DNA from: Echinometra lucunter | Taxonomy: Eukaryota; Echinodermata; Echinoidea; Camarodonta; Echinometridae | NCBI GenBank assembly: GCA_029962745.1 | Contig: CM057169.1 | Span: forward strand, 23,390,510 to 23,454,509 | Reading direction: 5' to 3' | Length of the DNA: 64,000 nucleotides | Shown here: positions 51,601 through 62,370 of the stretch, piece by piece | How the letters are laid out: each line of letters begins with the position of its first letter | Position numbering within the stretch: position 1 is the stretch's first letter | Made by a program: the position numbers and the translations under genes | The notes under the pieces: model-generated | Told to the model about the DNA's origin: nothing | The model's input: the letters and a program-made list of their open reading frames with translations, nothing else | Database searches by the model: none

Positions 51601-53025
51601 CATTTCCAGCAATGTATTTGCTATAGGGCCTGGGGAGTGTTTCATAAGCTGTTCGTAAAGTTACAAATGACTTTACGAACCACTGGAATATGAAGTGCCA
51701 AAGGGGATGTCCAAAGTTTTTCCTGATGTTTAAACAAACAAAGTGTAACTGATTTTCCTATAATCGCAATTAAATTGTGGTAGAAATATACTTCGCAATA
51801 GCAATAGTAATGTTAATCTACGTCTGCATATTTTACCTTTAGCTGATGCGATTTATAATGATTGAGAATCCCATTTGGCTTGCCATATTCTAGTCGTTCG
51901 TAAAGTCATTCGTAACTTTACGAACAGCTTTATGAAATACCCCCCGGGTTCTTAATTAATTTGTCTGGCGGGCCAAAAATACTTCTTTAATTGCACCGCA
52001 TGCCATTAAATAATAAACGTATATGTATACAATGGGGTAACATCTCTTGCCCGAAGATTAACGGTTGGGTTTCGCAAGCGAACACAAATTTTGAAAATTC
52101 GTCATCTAATGAATATTACCATGACAACATAAAAAAAAATATACGAATAGACACCTTACTGTCGGAAAATGAACACGGTGAAGTAGCGAGTGTAAATAGT
52201 CATTTCAAAATTATTGGGATGAGGAGTTACCCGCCCCCCCCCCCTTCAATACGTATACAAATTGGGGGAGGAAAATCAATTTCACAAATTTCTTCCCGTC
52301 AAAGTCGTTATCGTGGATGAATATCATCCGTATCCTGTGCTTCCTTTTAATGTTTTTACAGTCATAAATGGTTGAGCATTAGAAAAGATATCGATTGCAT
52401 GCTATTTGTAAGAGAGCGGAGAGAGCAAGTAAAAAAAAACCCGTAAGCATTTATCGCACTGCTGTCCGCCCATTGAGCAGGAGGATAATGCTTGTGGGGG
52501 TTAAAATCATGATTTAAAGATAAACCTCTTTTGTGAATTCGGGCCATTATTTTACCTGTTATTCTGTCTGCTCCAAGTTCTGACAAGGCTATTGATCAAG
52601 CAATCAGTTTATTACACTAACACCTCAGATGTCTGCTGTTAGAAAGGTATGGGACAAAATAGTCTGGACTTACCCATAAATGAAAAGGAGGACGATATCT
52701 ACATGAAGCTTTTCACATTATGATGCAACACTGCGATATACACATGACACAAGCAAAAGTGAATGTACAAGTAAACTATTCATTATTTTAAAGTATACAA
52801 AAAGGAGAACATTATGTAATACATGACACGTAGATAGGACTTACCTACCCATACCAGGCAATTGACAATTAATGTCCGCTTCTTCGTTCGATAGGCTCGT
52901 GATCGGAATGGATGAACTATTGACAGGTATCGATCAAATCCGAGTAGGACCAGTACCGCGAAGGAGGCTACAGACACAAACTGAGATGGGGAACAATAAT
53001 TGGAAACCTTGATACAGAATTCTGA

Positions 53026-53103
<78 letters not shown>

Positions 53104-55587
53104 GGGAGAGAGAGAGGGAGAGATAGAGGGAGAGAGAGGGAGAGAGAGAGAGAAGGGGGGGAGGGAGAAAGCGTGAGAGAGACGGGGAAGGGGGGCGAAC
53201 AAAACATGAAAATCTCTGACGAGAAACAACAGCAACAGGAAATAAATTTTTCAGGATTGCATCATGCATTTCTTCAACATATTCAAAGGAATAAGAGCTC
53301 TGAAAAGGCTGGTGCGCTCCACAATATAGACCCCCTAGCTGGTTCTAGACGTTTTGATTAATGTGCTCTGACGTCTTCAGGAGACAACATTATCGTCATC
53401 CGTTATCGAAAATTTTCTACGGGGGGAGTTGTCTTACAGGGGTGGTCTTATGATTGGGTATTAGACTAGGGGTTGACTTACTAGTTGTCCTATAATAGCT
53501 TTGTCGAGGGGTAACAAGTGAAGTGCTGGTCGCGGAAGGACTTGTCCGGGGGTAGACTTATGGGGTGTTGCAAGAAAGTTGCAATCGATTGCAAGTTGCA
53601 ACTGATTGTCACTGGCCAATCAAAATCATTGTTGCATGCATGTCTTTTTAAAAGGGCAGACCCTGAGCCAATCAGAATGGTTGTTTCAAAATTAGCAATT
53701 ATTTGCAATTGATTGCAACTTTCTTGCAACACCCCATAAGTTGGCCTAGAAATAGCCGTCTTAAGGGGTGAGGGTGTGTGTGTGTGTGTGTGTGGGGGGG
53801 GGGGGGTGTCCAGGGCTAACAATCCGAAGTGGTAATTCCCGCTGGATAAGTCGTCCTAGAATCACCTTCGTAATTCGAGGTAATATTACTTTTTATTCTA
53901 TCTCATATACAATGTATCTAACAATGCATTAAGGGTCTTATTGGACAGGAATACGTCAGTCTGGGAACCATCGGCGTAAATCCGTTTCGAGGAGTGGCGG
54001 GAGGGGGGGGGGGGGGATGATCGAAATATTTTGCCGAAATTTCTAGCGTAATGGACATGGTTGGTCATGGTTGGGCGGTCATAGTTGGATATGGTTCTAA
54101 AATAGTCGGAATCATCGGGACTTTCTAATCCTATAACTTTGGTGTATATAGTATTTCAAATAGGAATTTATGGTGGCCCTGAAGTACGCTCGACAACAGT
54201 ACGGGTCATGTGCGACGTGAATTTCGCGGCCAACTTTGCACCCCAGTCGCGAAATTCGCGACCCGTGATGCGAAATTCATGACCTGGGATGCGAAATTCA
54301 TGACCTGGGATGCGAAATTCATGACCCGTGACGCGAAGTTCAGGACACGGGATGCGAAATTCATGACCTGGGATGTGAAATTCATGACCCGTGACGCGAA
54401 GTTCAGGACACGGGATGCGAAATTCACGTCGCACATGACCTGGGGGTGTTTCATAAAGCTGTTCGTAAGTTACGAACGACTTTACGCACGACTGGTGATA
54501 CCTTCTTATGCTACATGTAAATGAATGAGAATCTGATTAGCACCCAAGAACATGTTCTAGTGGTTCATAAAGTCGTTCGTAACTTACGAACAGATTTATG
54601 AAACACCCCCTGTTGTCGAGCGTACTTCAGGGCCACCATAGAAATTTCACTATAATTATAACCGTCGTTTATGGTACATGTACATTTATCAAAAGCTGGT
54701 TGAAATATCATTTCTTCTTTGGAAAGTTGGGGTCAGTTTAGCGGTGAGACTGATGTCTGTTCTGATAAACATAAAAACTCGTCCCCACGTCTAACAGAGG
54801 AAGTTAGAAGTCTATTAAAGCGTCCCTTTATCATGTTGTTTAAAGATGATTTTAGACCGAGCGTTTGATCTAGCCTAGACTGTGTTAGCAAGGTGCAAAC
54901 GTAAGAGTATAAACCAATCACCATGACATCATAGGCTCGTCTTCACACTCTGAAATTGTATTATTTTCAGGGATTTTTGAAAACGTATCGTATAATTCAG
55001 TCATAGAAGAGTGCCTGATGATAAGGTATGAGAATTACAAATAGACCGCATAGCTGCCAGTATATTCGGCGGCGGCTGCCCAAACGTGAGGAGACAGCTG
55101 CCAGAATATTGGTAATTTCAAGCACACTCCGCTTCGTAAGGCTATGATCAATATCAATATTTTTTTAATTTCAATGATTTTTTTTTTTCCAGCGGACACT
55201 TACGACTTGGACGAGAAAGATGGCATTGCTTGTAGAGTCACTGTGAACGATCTCGATTTGGAAGGCGACTTGGCCGAAGATCAATATATTACCACCGCTT
55301 ACGATGATAAGAAAGAGAATACCAAGGAATGCCATGTTCCCGATGAAGATGTTGGGTATGGTTCTCAGCTGTCGACCGTTCGTAAAGATGATGATGAGGA
55401 GAACGATGTTGTTGAAGAGACCCAAGACGATGAGGATGATGCTTACAATGACGAACACCAAGGCGACGTTGGATATGAAATCACAATCTTCAGGAGCAAT
55501 CACGGTTTTTATTGCGTTTACACACGTCATGTTTGTCATAACTGTCGTCATATTCGTCGTCATCGCCTTCGTCGTATCCATTGTCAT
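48629..55587 (-). CDS. Orphan rhodopsin-type GPCR 1 (three exons)
   Basis: A seven-transmembrane receptor at the plasma membrane. In transcript order the exons are 55587-55204 (128 codons), 52980-52845 and 49326-48629, with phase 0 and phase 1 introns, giving 405 residues. The N-terminus has NMTT and NMTC glycosylation sites. TM1 is LGLFNNIVLLIIIF and TM2 is PNIFIGNMAFLGILFLII. TM3 ends LLGFDRYLSIVHPF (DRY). TM4 has VWVVAGLCMIP, joined across the second intron. TM5 has FFIPVFALLLMY and TM7 has NTTINPLIYALF (NPxxY). D2.50 is Gly, the CWxP of TM6 is replaced by LLYGYF, and no TM3/ECL2 cysteine pair is visible. These departures recall the expanded lineage-specific rhodopsin-type receptors described in sea urchins. 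The ligand and G-protein coupling are unknown. A tandem paralogue lies upstream. Confidence 0.88.
50183..50285. repeat. Foldback repeat rich in TACCATGG/GGTAATTT
   Basis: GGTAATTTGACGAAATTACC with ATCAAA at left is mirrored by TTTGATGGTAATTTCCTCAA with AATACCAT at right. Between and before them are several ATGGTAC/GTACCAT palindromes. It is probably a short MITE. Confidence 0.6.
51210..51470. mobile_element. Short hAT-like element related to 4355-4984
   Basis: It begins CAGTGGCGGCGCCA, the same end as the element at 4355 (CAGTGGCGGCACCA), and finishes in a degraded AACGCCACCC. The flanks TAACTTAG (51202-51209) and TATCTTAG (51471-51478) look like an 8-bp duplication with one change. The inner part is CT- and poly-G-rich. 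Confidence 0.7.
51632..51945. mobile_element. MITE, GTTTCATAAAGCTGTTCGTAA family, copy 1
   Basis: The ends GTTTCATAAGCTGTTCGTAA and the inverted TTACGAACAGCTTTATGAAA, capped by GGGG/CCCC, enclose about 240 bases. The interior is shared in inverted orientation with the copy at 57106. Confidence 0.85.
53026..53160. repeat. (GA)n microsatellite just inside GPCR1 intron 1
   Basis: A long GA/GAGG array 45 bases upstream (in transcript sense) of the exon 2 acceptor, giving the transcript a CT-rich polypyrimidine stretch. Ser/Leu/Pro-rich frames here are artefacts. Confidence 0.9.
53556..53741. mobile_element. MITE with ACTTATGGGGTGTTGCAAGA ends
   Basis: The left arm ACTTATGGGGTGTTGCAAGA, then AAGTTGCAATCGATTGCAA, is mirrored by the right arm, which ends TTTCTTGCAACACCCCATAAGT. 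The interior has two CCAATCA motifs. It lies in GPCR1 intron 1. Confidence 0.85.
53777..53807. repeat. (GT)n followed by poly-G
   Basis: A GTGTGT array running directly into a G run. It lies next to the imperfect repeat region of GGGGTAGACTTA/GGTCTTA words at 53430-53560. Confidence 0.8.
54235..54430. repeat. 21-bp minisatellite
   Basis: About nine degenerate units of GAAATTCATGACCTGGGATGC, with GACCCGTGACGC and AGGACACGGGATGC variants alternating in a higher-order pattern, inside the element at 54171. Confidence 0.85.
54441..54610. mobile_element. MITE, GTTTCATAAAGCTGTTCGTAA family, copy 2 (nested)
   Basis: GGGGGTGTTTCATAAAGCTG with TTCGTAAGTTACGAACGAC at left, and the inverted GTTCGTAACTTACGAACAGA with TTTATGAAACACCCCC at right. 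It is shorter inside than copy 1. It sits in the right arm of the element at 54171, so it inserted later. Confidence 0.85.
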
Positions 55588-55603
55588 AGCCGTCGTCGTT
55601 CAA

Positions 55604-57100
55604 ATTCAAATTTATTCCGACAGTACTGGTATTCCTCACACTGTACTACCGGTAATTGCAAATCAAAAAAAAAAAGGAAAAGAAAATAAATCCATCATAA
55701 TTGTTCATATTACCATGGGAACCGTAAAGTGTATCAGTCTCTTCAGTCTGTTGTCATTCTCTTCTCGTGAAATCACGTTTTTGAACTTTATCCTGGTAGA
55801 ACTCTATCGATTTTGATGGTGACGAAAATGCGCTGAGCAAGGGGGGGGGGGTGCACTGATAAGATTTGGATAGATTTGCGATAGCACTGACAAGATGCAA
55901 TAATCCGACCTATTCCATTTGGCCCTGTGCTTGTTCTCCAGTTCAGTCAGCGGTACACTGCCAACCAATAAACCGGTAGATCTCCATGAACTCATAATTG
56001 ATAATGGCGGTATATGTGTGTGTCAACTGCCGCAATCAGTTTTCGAATGGAAGTGATGAGTTTATTACCCTCGTGCAACAACAACAACAAAAATATTCTC
56101 GTCAAGTGGGATCATTGGCTAATCAAACATCGACGCGATCGAGGAATACGACGAGCCTCTTCGAGCCGTAGGTTGCGTGTCAACAATCAAATCATTATGT
56201 TTCAATTATTGACCGATATTAGGGAATGAATGATCATACACACCCATTATCACCATTGCTTCATGCAGTTATATTCAAAATCCTCAGTATAACATGATAT
56301 GCAACTTTCAATATAACAATCGACCTACGCACAATTTTTAAAAACGAATTTCCACATGAAGTGGCTGTGTAATATATCATAATATGTACACTTTGTCCTG
56401 ATCTGATTTTTGCTTTCAATAGGACACGGAATGGCGGAAATCCCTGCTAACCTTAGTTGTTTTGATTGTTCTTTCAGTTGAGTAAATTCATTCACTCGAA
56501 GCGAACAATACAATTTAAACTAGATCATTCTATCAGTGACATGCTCAAGGTTTAATTGTGTATTCACGATCTAGCTGCCAGCGTATACGTATTTTACGAG
56601 TTTTCACAAATATCACGGCACTTCACCCACATTCCATTTTTTTTTTGTTGATAATCTAATAGTTCTTTGTCGATATTTTCTGTTCAATGCGAGATACTGT
56701 TTGTATACAGTCAGAAATGCACTGGTGTAAGTGGTGTAAGTAGTAACAGTGAGGCCCTATAGTGCCCCCAATCGAGGGACATGGTATATAACTTCAGTAA
56801 CTAGTATATAAGTAAATGATAATCATATTCTTGTGGATGTTGTCACGCTTGTCCAAGTCGGGTGGAAAGCCTGTAGGCTACAGTAATTAGTTTTACTTTT
56901 TCCTTTCCTAGGCAACCTATATATAGACATGACTGGCCAATATCCTCTATTCATTCTTTCCTTGTGCACTCCCTTGTCGATTTTCTTTTATGTTGAATGC
57001 CGAACAAAATGAGAGACGAAAGAAAGGGGGGGGGGGGTACGGGAGTACGGGAAGAAGAAGGTGTTTTCATAATGGTATCTGGTCATGTCAGTTAAATAAC
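55604..57100. other. Intergenic between the two receptor genes, upstream of GPCR1
   Basis: The region upstream of the GPCR1 start, which would hold its promoter. It has poly-G at 55840 and 57027, AAC repeats at 56082, and AT-rich sequence. No TATA box or exon can be supported. Confidence 0.5.
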
Positions 57101-57105
57101 CACTA

Positions 57106-57410
57106 TGGGGTGTTTCATAAAGCTGTTCGTAAAGTTTTACGAACGACTTGAATATATTGCAAGCCAAATGGAATTCTCAATCATTATAAGTCGCATTACC
57201 TCAACGTGAAATATGCAGGCGTAGATTAACATTACTTTTGTTTACAAACATTTTTAGTGCGAAGCATATTTTTTGTCACAATTTAATTGAGATTATGGGA
57301 AATGCAGTCACACTTTGTTAAAACGTCATGAAAAAACTTTGGGCATCCCATTTGGCACTTCATATTCAACTTGAAGTCGTTCGTAATGCCATGCGTAACT
57401 TTACGAACAG
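57106..57410. mobile_element. MITE, GTTTCATAAAGCTGTTCGTAA family, copy 3 (right end cut)
   Basis: Starts GGGGTGTTTCATAAAGCTGT and ends at CGTAACTTTACGAACAG. The final TTTATGAAACACCCC is missing, and the next bases are the start of another element. The interior (GCCAAATGGAATTCTCAATC ... TTGGGCATCCCATTTGGCAC) is the inverse of copy 1. Confidence 0.8.
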
Positions 57411-57595
57411 GAGGTTTCACAAAGATAGCACTTAAACAGTCAAAATTTCGTGCAATTTCAGTAAGTCCAACTTAGTGTAAGTGTGATTTATGCTGGCTGG
57501 CTAAATAAGTCAGTTTCACGAAGAATTTATGAGGTTCGCATGATTTGGGCACTTTGATTTTAAGTAAGACTTAAATCTTTGCCAAACACCCCCTG
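57411..57595. mobile_element. MITE related to 8678-8858, abutting copy 3
   Basis: GAGGTTTCACAAAGATAGCA with CTTAAA at left is matched by TTTAAGTAAGACTTAAATCT with TTGCCAAACACCCCC at right. The left end directly replaces the missing end of the neighbouring MITE, suggesting insertion into or recombination with it. Confidence 0.65.
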
Positions 57596-57959
57596 GATTA
57601 GTCATATCACCTACTACGATAACAAAAAATAACAACCAGAAATTCTTCACCAAAATATATTCATTTCATAACTCATACAAATTGTAAAAAACAGTTTCAA
57701 ATTCATTTCAGACAAAAAGACATTGCTACTCAGTAATCATGATTACCATAGACAGGGGAGCTGGAAGATCTTTAAACATGTTAAAGGGGAAGGGGTCATC
57801 GATAAAAGTGGCACGTTGGTGAAAAATATAACCTTTCTGGAAGGACACTCATAAATTAGTCCCCCAATATATTTATCAATGTATCATATATGTTGTGTGA
57901 ATTGCCTGTAACTTTATTTTTCTCTTAGAATAAATGTGTCAGTTAGAAGCCATTTTGTC

Positions 57960-58165
57960 CCGTTTTTAGAACCTCACAGAAAAGGAATTCTATAAAGGGT
58001 TCTTTATCTGTATATATTTTCAAGAACCCCAAAAGGTACCTTGTACAACCAATAATGGTTCTAAAGACACCTTTAGAACGCTTTAGAGAACCCTTAGAGG
58101 CTAGTAATGGTTTCATGAAGAACCTTTAAAGGTTCCAAATTTGGGACAAGAACAGGTTCTAATCA
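57960..58165. repeat. Cluster of GGTTCT/AGAACC palindromic words
   Basis: AAGGGTTCTTTA, AAGAACCCCAAAAGGTACCT, ATGGTTCTAAAGACACCTTT, AGAACCCTTAGAGG, AAGAACCTTTAAAGGTTCC and GAACAGGTTCT recur in both senses within about 200 bases. It is probably a foldback element with AAGAACCTTTAAAGGTTCTT-like arms. Confidence 0.6.
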
Positions 58166-58957
58166 GCACCCATCTGACCATTTTCTATTTCTATTTCTTT
58201 TATACGAAAATGACTTGTGTGAAAAAAAGAGAAGTTGGTTTTCTTAATTTGAAAAGACAGAAAATTATCATGATTATACTTCTGCATTGTATAAAGACAT
58301 GTTTGTAAAGGAGCACTATATGTATACTGACGCGAACGTCTGTACCTGAATATCATATTTCTACTGTATATGCAGATTATCAGTTTTGATTGTGAAATTC
58401 ATCGTAGTGAGAACGCACGTTTCAAACACAATAATATGCTAGATAAAATATCATGTACGAAAATCATAAATTAAGCACCTGAACCTAATTTTGATAGGCC
58501 TAATCTAAAATGGGGGCGGGGGGGGGGGGGGTTGTGGCTATGTAGCTTCTATTAAACCCACCTCCTCAAATGCTTCCACTCTATGATAGAGTATATCGTT
58601 GGTTGAGAAAGAAAAGGATTTTTACCCATTATGTTTTAATGCAGAGTGGAGGACCTTCTCTAAGTCAACCATGACATCATCACAACCAAATATATTGAGA
58701 TCAATCACGGTATGATCGATAAAAGTGCTTCCGTGTGTTCATAATTCAGAAAATACTGTTCTAACATGAAAAATATTGAACTTGACGAGATGTAAATAAA
58801 AAGTTGTGTACTCAGTTGTTTCAACACATCTGTCTCACCATCGTCGACAATGTTTTGCAAGTTTGCCTGCAGGGATACCCCGATACATTTGGTTCGATAA
58901 GACAATATCATTTAAATGGAGACAGATCCCGACTTGATGGTCACCAGACGTTACGGT

Positions 58958-61639
58958 CTAAGAGCAGATGTCCGTATCACTTGTCTTCTCGTTGTCATGG
59001 TAACATTCATTTATATTTCCATTAGGCAGTGTATCATTCTCCACTATGACGTCATCGAGATGAGCTTCAGTAGACCCCTGACCTCTGCCATGTCTGCTGA
59101 TCTGGGAGACACACTCTTGTCCGCTTTGCCCTGTCCTGGATGCCATTGGCACATGGTGTTGGGTCGTGTTGAGGGCGCCCTCCGTTGGTTGACGAAGATT
59201 ACATCTTCTTGGACAGACAAGCTTGTAGACGAACGGTCGGAATGCGTCCAGATGTAGCGCATATATCAAAGGATTTATACAAGTGTTTAAATAGAATACT
59301 AATATGGCAGAATACAATAATACACTACTCACACGCGCGCTCACTCGAGAGTGCCCGCCAGTTATAATCCAGATGAAAACTGCGAAGAAGTACCCATAAT
59401 GCAATATAAAGCAGATGACCACCCGACATAACGATTGGAATACTTGAATTCGTTGCTTCCACCTACGTTCTTGTTCTTCTCCTCGAAGGTGCTTCGTTGT
59501 GGGGTCAAACCAAATCACTTTCAAGATGGCGACGTACATCAAAAGTAAAATGACTACCGGAATGGCATAGGCGAATGTGAAGAAAACGATCATTGCTTTC
59601 TTAAAGTCTGGGTCTCTATAAACTTGAAAGATATCCGGACTTTCCGTCCCGTGGAGAATTAGCGGGATCATACATAAACCTGCAACTGGACATAACACAA
59701 TATAGATAACTGAATATGATTAAAGAATGGCGGGTAGAAAGAAGATGATTGGAAGACTTAAAATTACTTACTGAACAAGAAAAGCGGGCGAAACATTCAA
59801 CAATAATTTTATTTAATTAAAAGCTTGTCTGTGGAGGTAGTAGTATATGTTCAGCAGATTTTAAGAAACGTAAGCGGTAAGATGATGGAAAGAAATATGA
59901 CATTGACAAGCAGATGAAACACTGATAAACAGTTAATGAAATTGCGCCAAATAGAGCATTATTGTGGTTAGTAATAAAGAAATATAATACATCAGTGATG
60001 CCATTATTCCCAATACGCCTAATACCCATCAAATAGTCCTACTACGAGACGATAACCGGGGATGGCTGCTTTATTTTTAAAGTAAAGAGGTTAGATGATG
60101 AAGACAATACCAATTTCCTGACATGCATTTTTCTGTCATGTTGTATAACATGATAAACGTTACGAGGATCTTCAAAAGCGGAGTCTCCTGACAAAAAAGG
60201 CAAACAAAAATACAAACAAAAATCTACGGATGGACGATTCACTGCCATAGTCATTAGAAAATGGTTATGACCTGTCAGTACTTTGGAATGGATAATTACG
60301 CATTTCTCTCGACCAATCATAGGCCACTGCTTTGTAAGAGACATGCATTATTCTTGTAATTACAACTTACTTATCCAAACAAATAAATTAGCCATGATTG
60401 CCCTCGTCTTCGTTCGTAATTAAAACTTACTTATCCATACAAATAAATTAGCCATGATTGCCCTCGTCTTCGTTCGATAAGGTCTCGATCGGAGTGGATG
60501 AACTATCGCAAGGTATCGATCAAGCCCGAGTATAACCAGAGTAGTAAATGAAGCTACAGCCACAAACTGTCAAGGAAAATTATGAACAACTTAATTCATG
60601 ATAAAAGCCTTTAATGTGGTGCTGATTAACCCGCTATCTACCAGGAAACGGGTTGCCCATGGAAACCAACATCCTCAAGTCAAGTATTTTTTAAAAATCC
60701 GAAAAGCCAAGACGGAATAAAACAAATCAGCGAAATTTGAACGAAATTTGACACGGAATAAGAAAGTTATCCCTATAAAGTATATGAAAATTTCTGTTTT
60801 GATACTACCATAGATTTGGATGATGCACAGTGGAAACTCAGTATAACGTATCAAGGTTAAAAAAAAACAATAGAATATAAAGAGCCGGGACCGAAATATT
60901 ACCTTGTTATATCAGGAATATTGTTATTATATCAGATTTCTTTATACCGAGTTTTCACTGTAATTTGTGGACAGCTCTCCATATGTTGTACACAGAACTT
61001 CATATTTTCTTTATTATCTATATTATTTCGAATTTCCATTTAAGTGACAATAAATCAATTCAATTCAATTATCTTCAAGAACACATATTTTCATTGTCCT
61101 AATACCAAATATGTTGTGGCAAAACATTCCTACATTATATATCTTGAGTTTGGCTTAAGAATATTTGCAAATGTGCAGATCTTAAGTAAAATGAAAATTG
61201 TCCACAAAATGATGTCATCAATAGCTATGGTAGTGTAAAAAATCTTCATACAGAAAATTTCATATAGCCATAATTTTCTTATTCCGTATTCGATTTCGTT
61301 CAAATTTTCGCTGATCTGTTTTATTCTGTCTTTACTACTTGACTTGAGGGTGTTGGTATCCATTGGGTGGGCCGAATGTAAATCGCCAACAAAACAATGA
61401 ATTATTGTAAACATTATTAATACCACAGCAGTGCCAGGTACCATACACCTGGGTAGAGTGCATCAAAGGTGGATTAAATGTCTTGCTGAAGAACATAAGG
61501 AGCCAGACATCAGTGGGAATCGAACTCACGACCCTTTGAACAAGAGCGCGCGCTCTTACCAACTTTGCCACAACAGCTCCACTATTTTATACTATTATCA
61601 TCATTAGTATCAATCATTATCATTATAATTTCTATTTTT

Positions 61640-61695
<56 letters not shown>

Positions 61696-61805
61696 CATTA
61701 TTATTATCATCATTATTATTATCATTATCATTATTATTATAATAATCATCATTACTATTACTATTATTATTATTATTATTATTATCATTATTATTATCAT
61801 TATTA

Positions 61806-61857
<52 letters not shown>

Positions 61858-62370
61858 CATTATTATCATTATTATTATCATTATTATTATTAATTATACT
61901 AGTTGTTATGGTAGTTAATTTTTGTGATCATCACTGACAATCATAAAAAGCATTGCCAGGGACATCAGCTTATGACAACATTCTAAAATAATTTTACTTA
62001 CGATTTGAATAAAAAGTAATATTGTTGAGACAGAGTCACTTCTAACGATCTCGATTTGAAAAGCGACTTGGCCGAAGTCCAATATATTACCACCGCTGAC
62101 GATGATGAGAAACAGAATACCAAGGAACGCCATGTTAGCAATGAAGATGTTGGGTATGGTCCTCATCTGACGACCGTTCGTAAAGATGATTATGAGGAGA
62201 ACGACGTTGTTGAAGAGACCCCAAATGATGAGGATGATGCTCATGACGACAAACACCAAGGCGACTGTGATCATGAAGTCGCAGTCGTCAGGTGCTATCT
62301 TGGTCTTCATACTGCTCACGCATGTTACGTTTTCATCGACGGACATCATCATCGTCGTCGAAGTTGACAT
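58958..62370 (-). CDS. Orphan rhodopsin-type GPCR 2 (three exons), paralogue of GPCR 1
   Basis: In transcript order the exons are 62370-62002 (123 codons), 60566-60431 and 59685-58958, with the same phases and the same exon 2 length (136 bases) as GPCR 1. The product is 410 residues. It has a DENVTC glycosylation site and TM1 LIIWGLFNNVVLLIII. TM2 is PNIFIANMAFLGILFLII with D2.50 replaced by Gly. TM3 ends LVILGLDRYLAIVHPLRSRP. TM4 has VWIIAGLCMIP, TM5 has YAIPVVILLLMY and TM6 has FILHYGYFF in place of FxxCWxP. TM7 has NTCINPLIYAL. Near identity to GPCR 1 in TM1-TM2 and in the intracellular loop GEEQERRWKQRIQVF shows a recent tandem duplication. The C-terminal tails diverge. A 60-bp tandem repeat covers the exon 2 donor (see separate entry). 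The ligand is unknown. Confidence 0.88.
60361..60480 (-). repeat. 60-bp tandem duplication of the GPCR2 exon 2 end and splice donor
   Basis: 60361-60420 and 60421-60480 are near-identical 60-base units. In the transcript sense each contains ACGAAGACGAGGGCAATCAT, GGCTAATTTATTTGT, TGGATAA and the donor GTAAGT. The upstream unit completes exon 2, and the second unit lies in the intron with a second donor. Reading through to the second donor would add S-K-F and then a stop, so only the first donor keeps the frame. Confidence 0.9.
60650..60800 (+). mobile_element. SINE body fragment, inverted relative to 61200-61580
   Basis: CCAACATCCTCAAGTCAAG followed by GACGGAATAAAACAAATCAGCGAAATTTGAACG matches the body of the minus-strand SINE at 61200-61580 in the opposite orientation. 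No tRNA head is seen. It lies in GPCR2 intron 1. Confidence 0.65.
61200..61580 (-). mobile_element. tRNA-derived SINE in GPCR2 intron 1
   Basis: On the minus strand it starts at 61580 with GGAGCTGTTGTGGCAAAGTT and a box B region GTGAGTTCGATTCCCACTG (about 61520). A long unique body follows, with ACCAACACCCTCAAGTCAAG. The tRNA-like head is about 82 bases and imperfect, so a working tRNA gene is unlikely. Confidence 0.75.
61638..61895. repeat. (ATA)n / (TTA)n compound microsatellite
   Basis: AAT units (61640-61693) followed by ATT/ATC units to 61893, an inverted simple-sequence pair able to form a hairpin. It lies in GPCR2 intron 1, about 110 bases from exon 1. Poly-Asn and poly-Ile frames are artefacts. 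Confidence 0.9.

Larger units (their letters stand above)
49327..52844. other. GPCR1 intron 2, repeat rich
   Basis: The intron contains a foldback repeat at 50183-50285, a hAT-like element at 51210-51470 and a MITE at 51632-51945, plus poly-G tracts at 49391 and 50517. A weak AT-rich segment at 49815-49930 may be a retroelement tail. No further receptor exon was found. Confidence 0.6.
54171..54640. mobile_element. Inverted-repeat element with internal 21-bp minisatellite, interrupted by a nested MITE
   Basis: The left end GGTGGCCCTGAAGTACGCTC (then GACAACA) and the right end TGTTGTCGAGCGTACTTCAG (then GGCCACC) are inverted. The next section of the arms, GGTCATGTGCGACGTGAATT and AATTCACGTCGCACATGACC, is also inverted. 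The right arm is split by the MITE at 54441-54610. The core is tandem GCGAAATTCATGACCTGGGAT-type units, and Glu/Phe-patterned reading frames across it are repeat artefacts. Confidence 0.85.

Noticed and set aside
53490..53822. Open frames across the MITE at 53556 on both strands
   Set aside because: They translate the inverted repeat and the GT/poly-G tract. No domain and no splice signals.
54235..54430. CRISPR-like array
   Set aside because: Units are contiguous without unique spacers, and the context is eukaryotic.
54168..54524. Repetitive FRIPGHE/KFMTWDA-like frames
   Set aside because: They come from the 21-bp minisatellite, which is open in several frames because the unit length is a multiple of three.
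61500..61580. tRNA gene on the minus strand
   Set aside because: The same reasoning applies: box B is present, but it is fused to a long body that recurs at 60650-60800.
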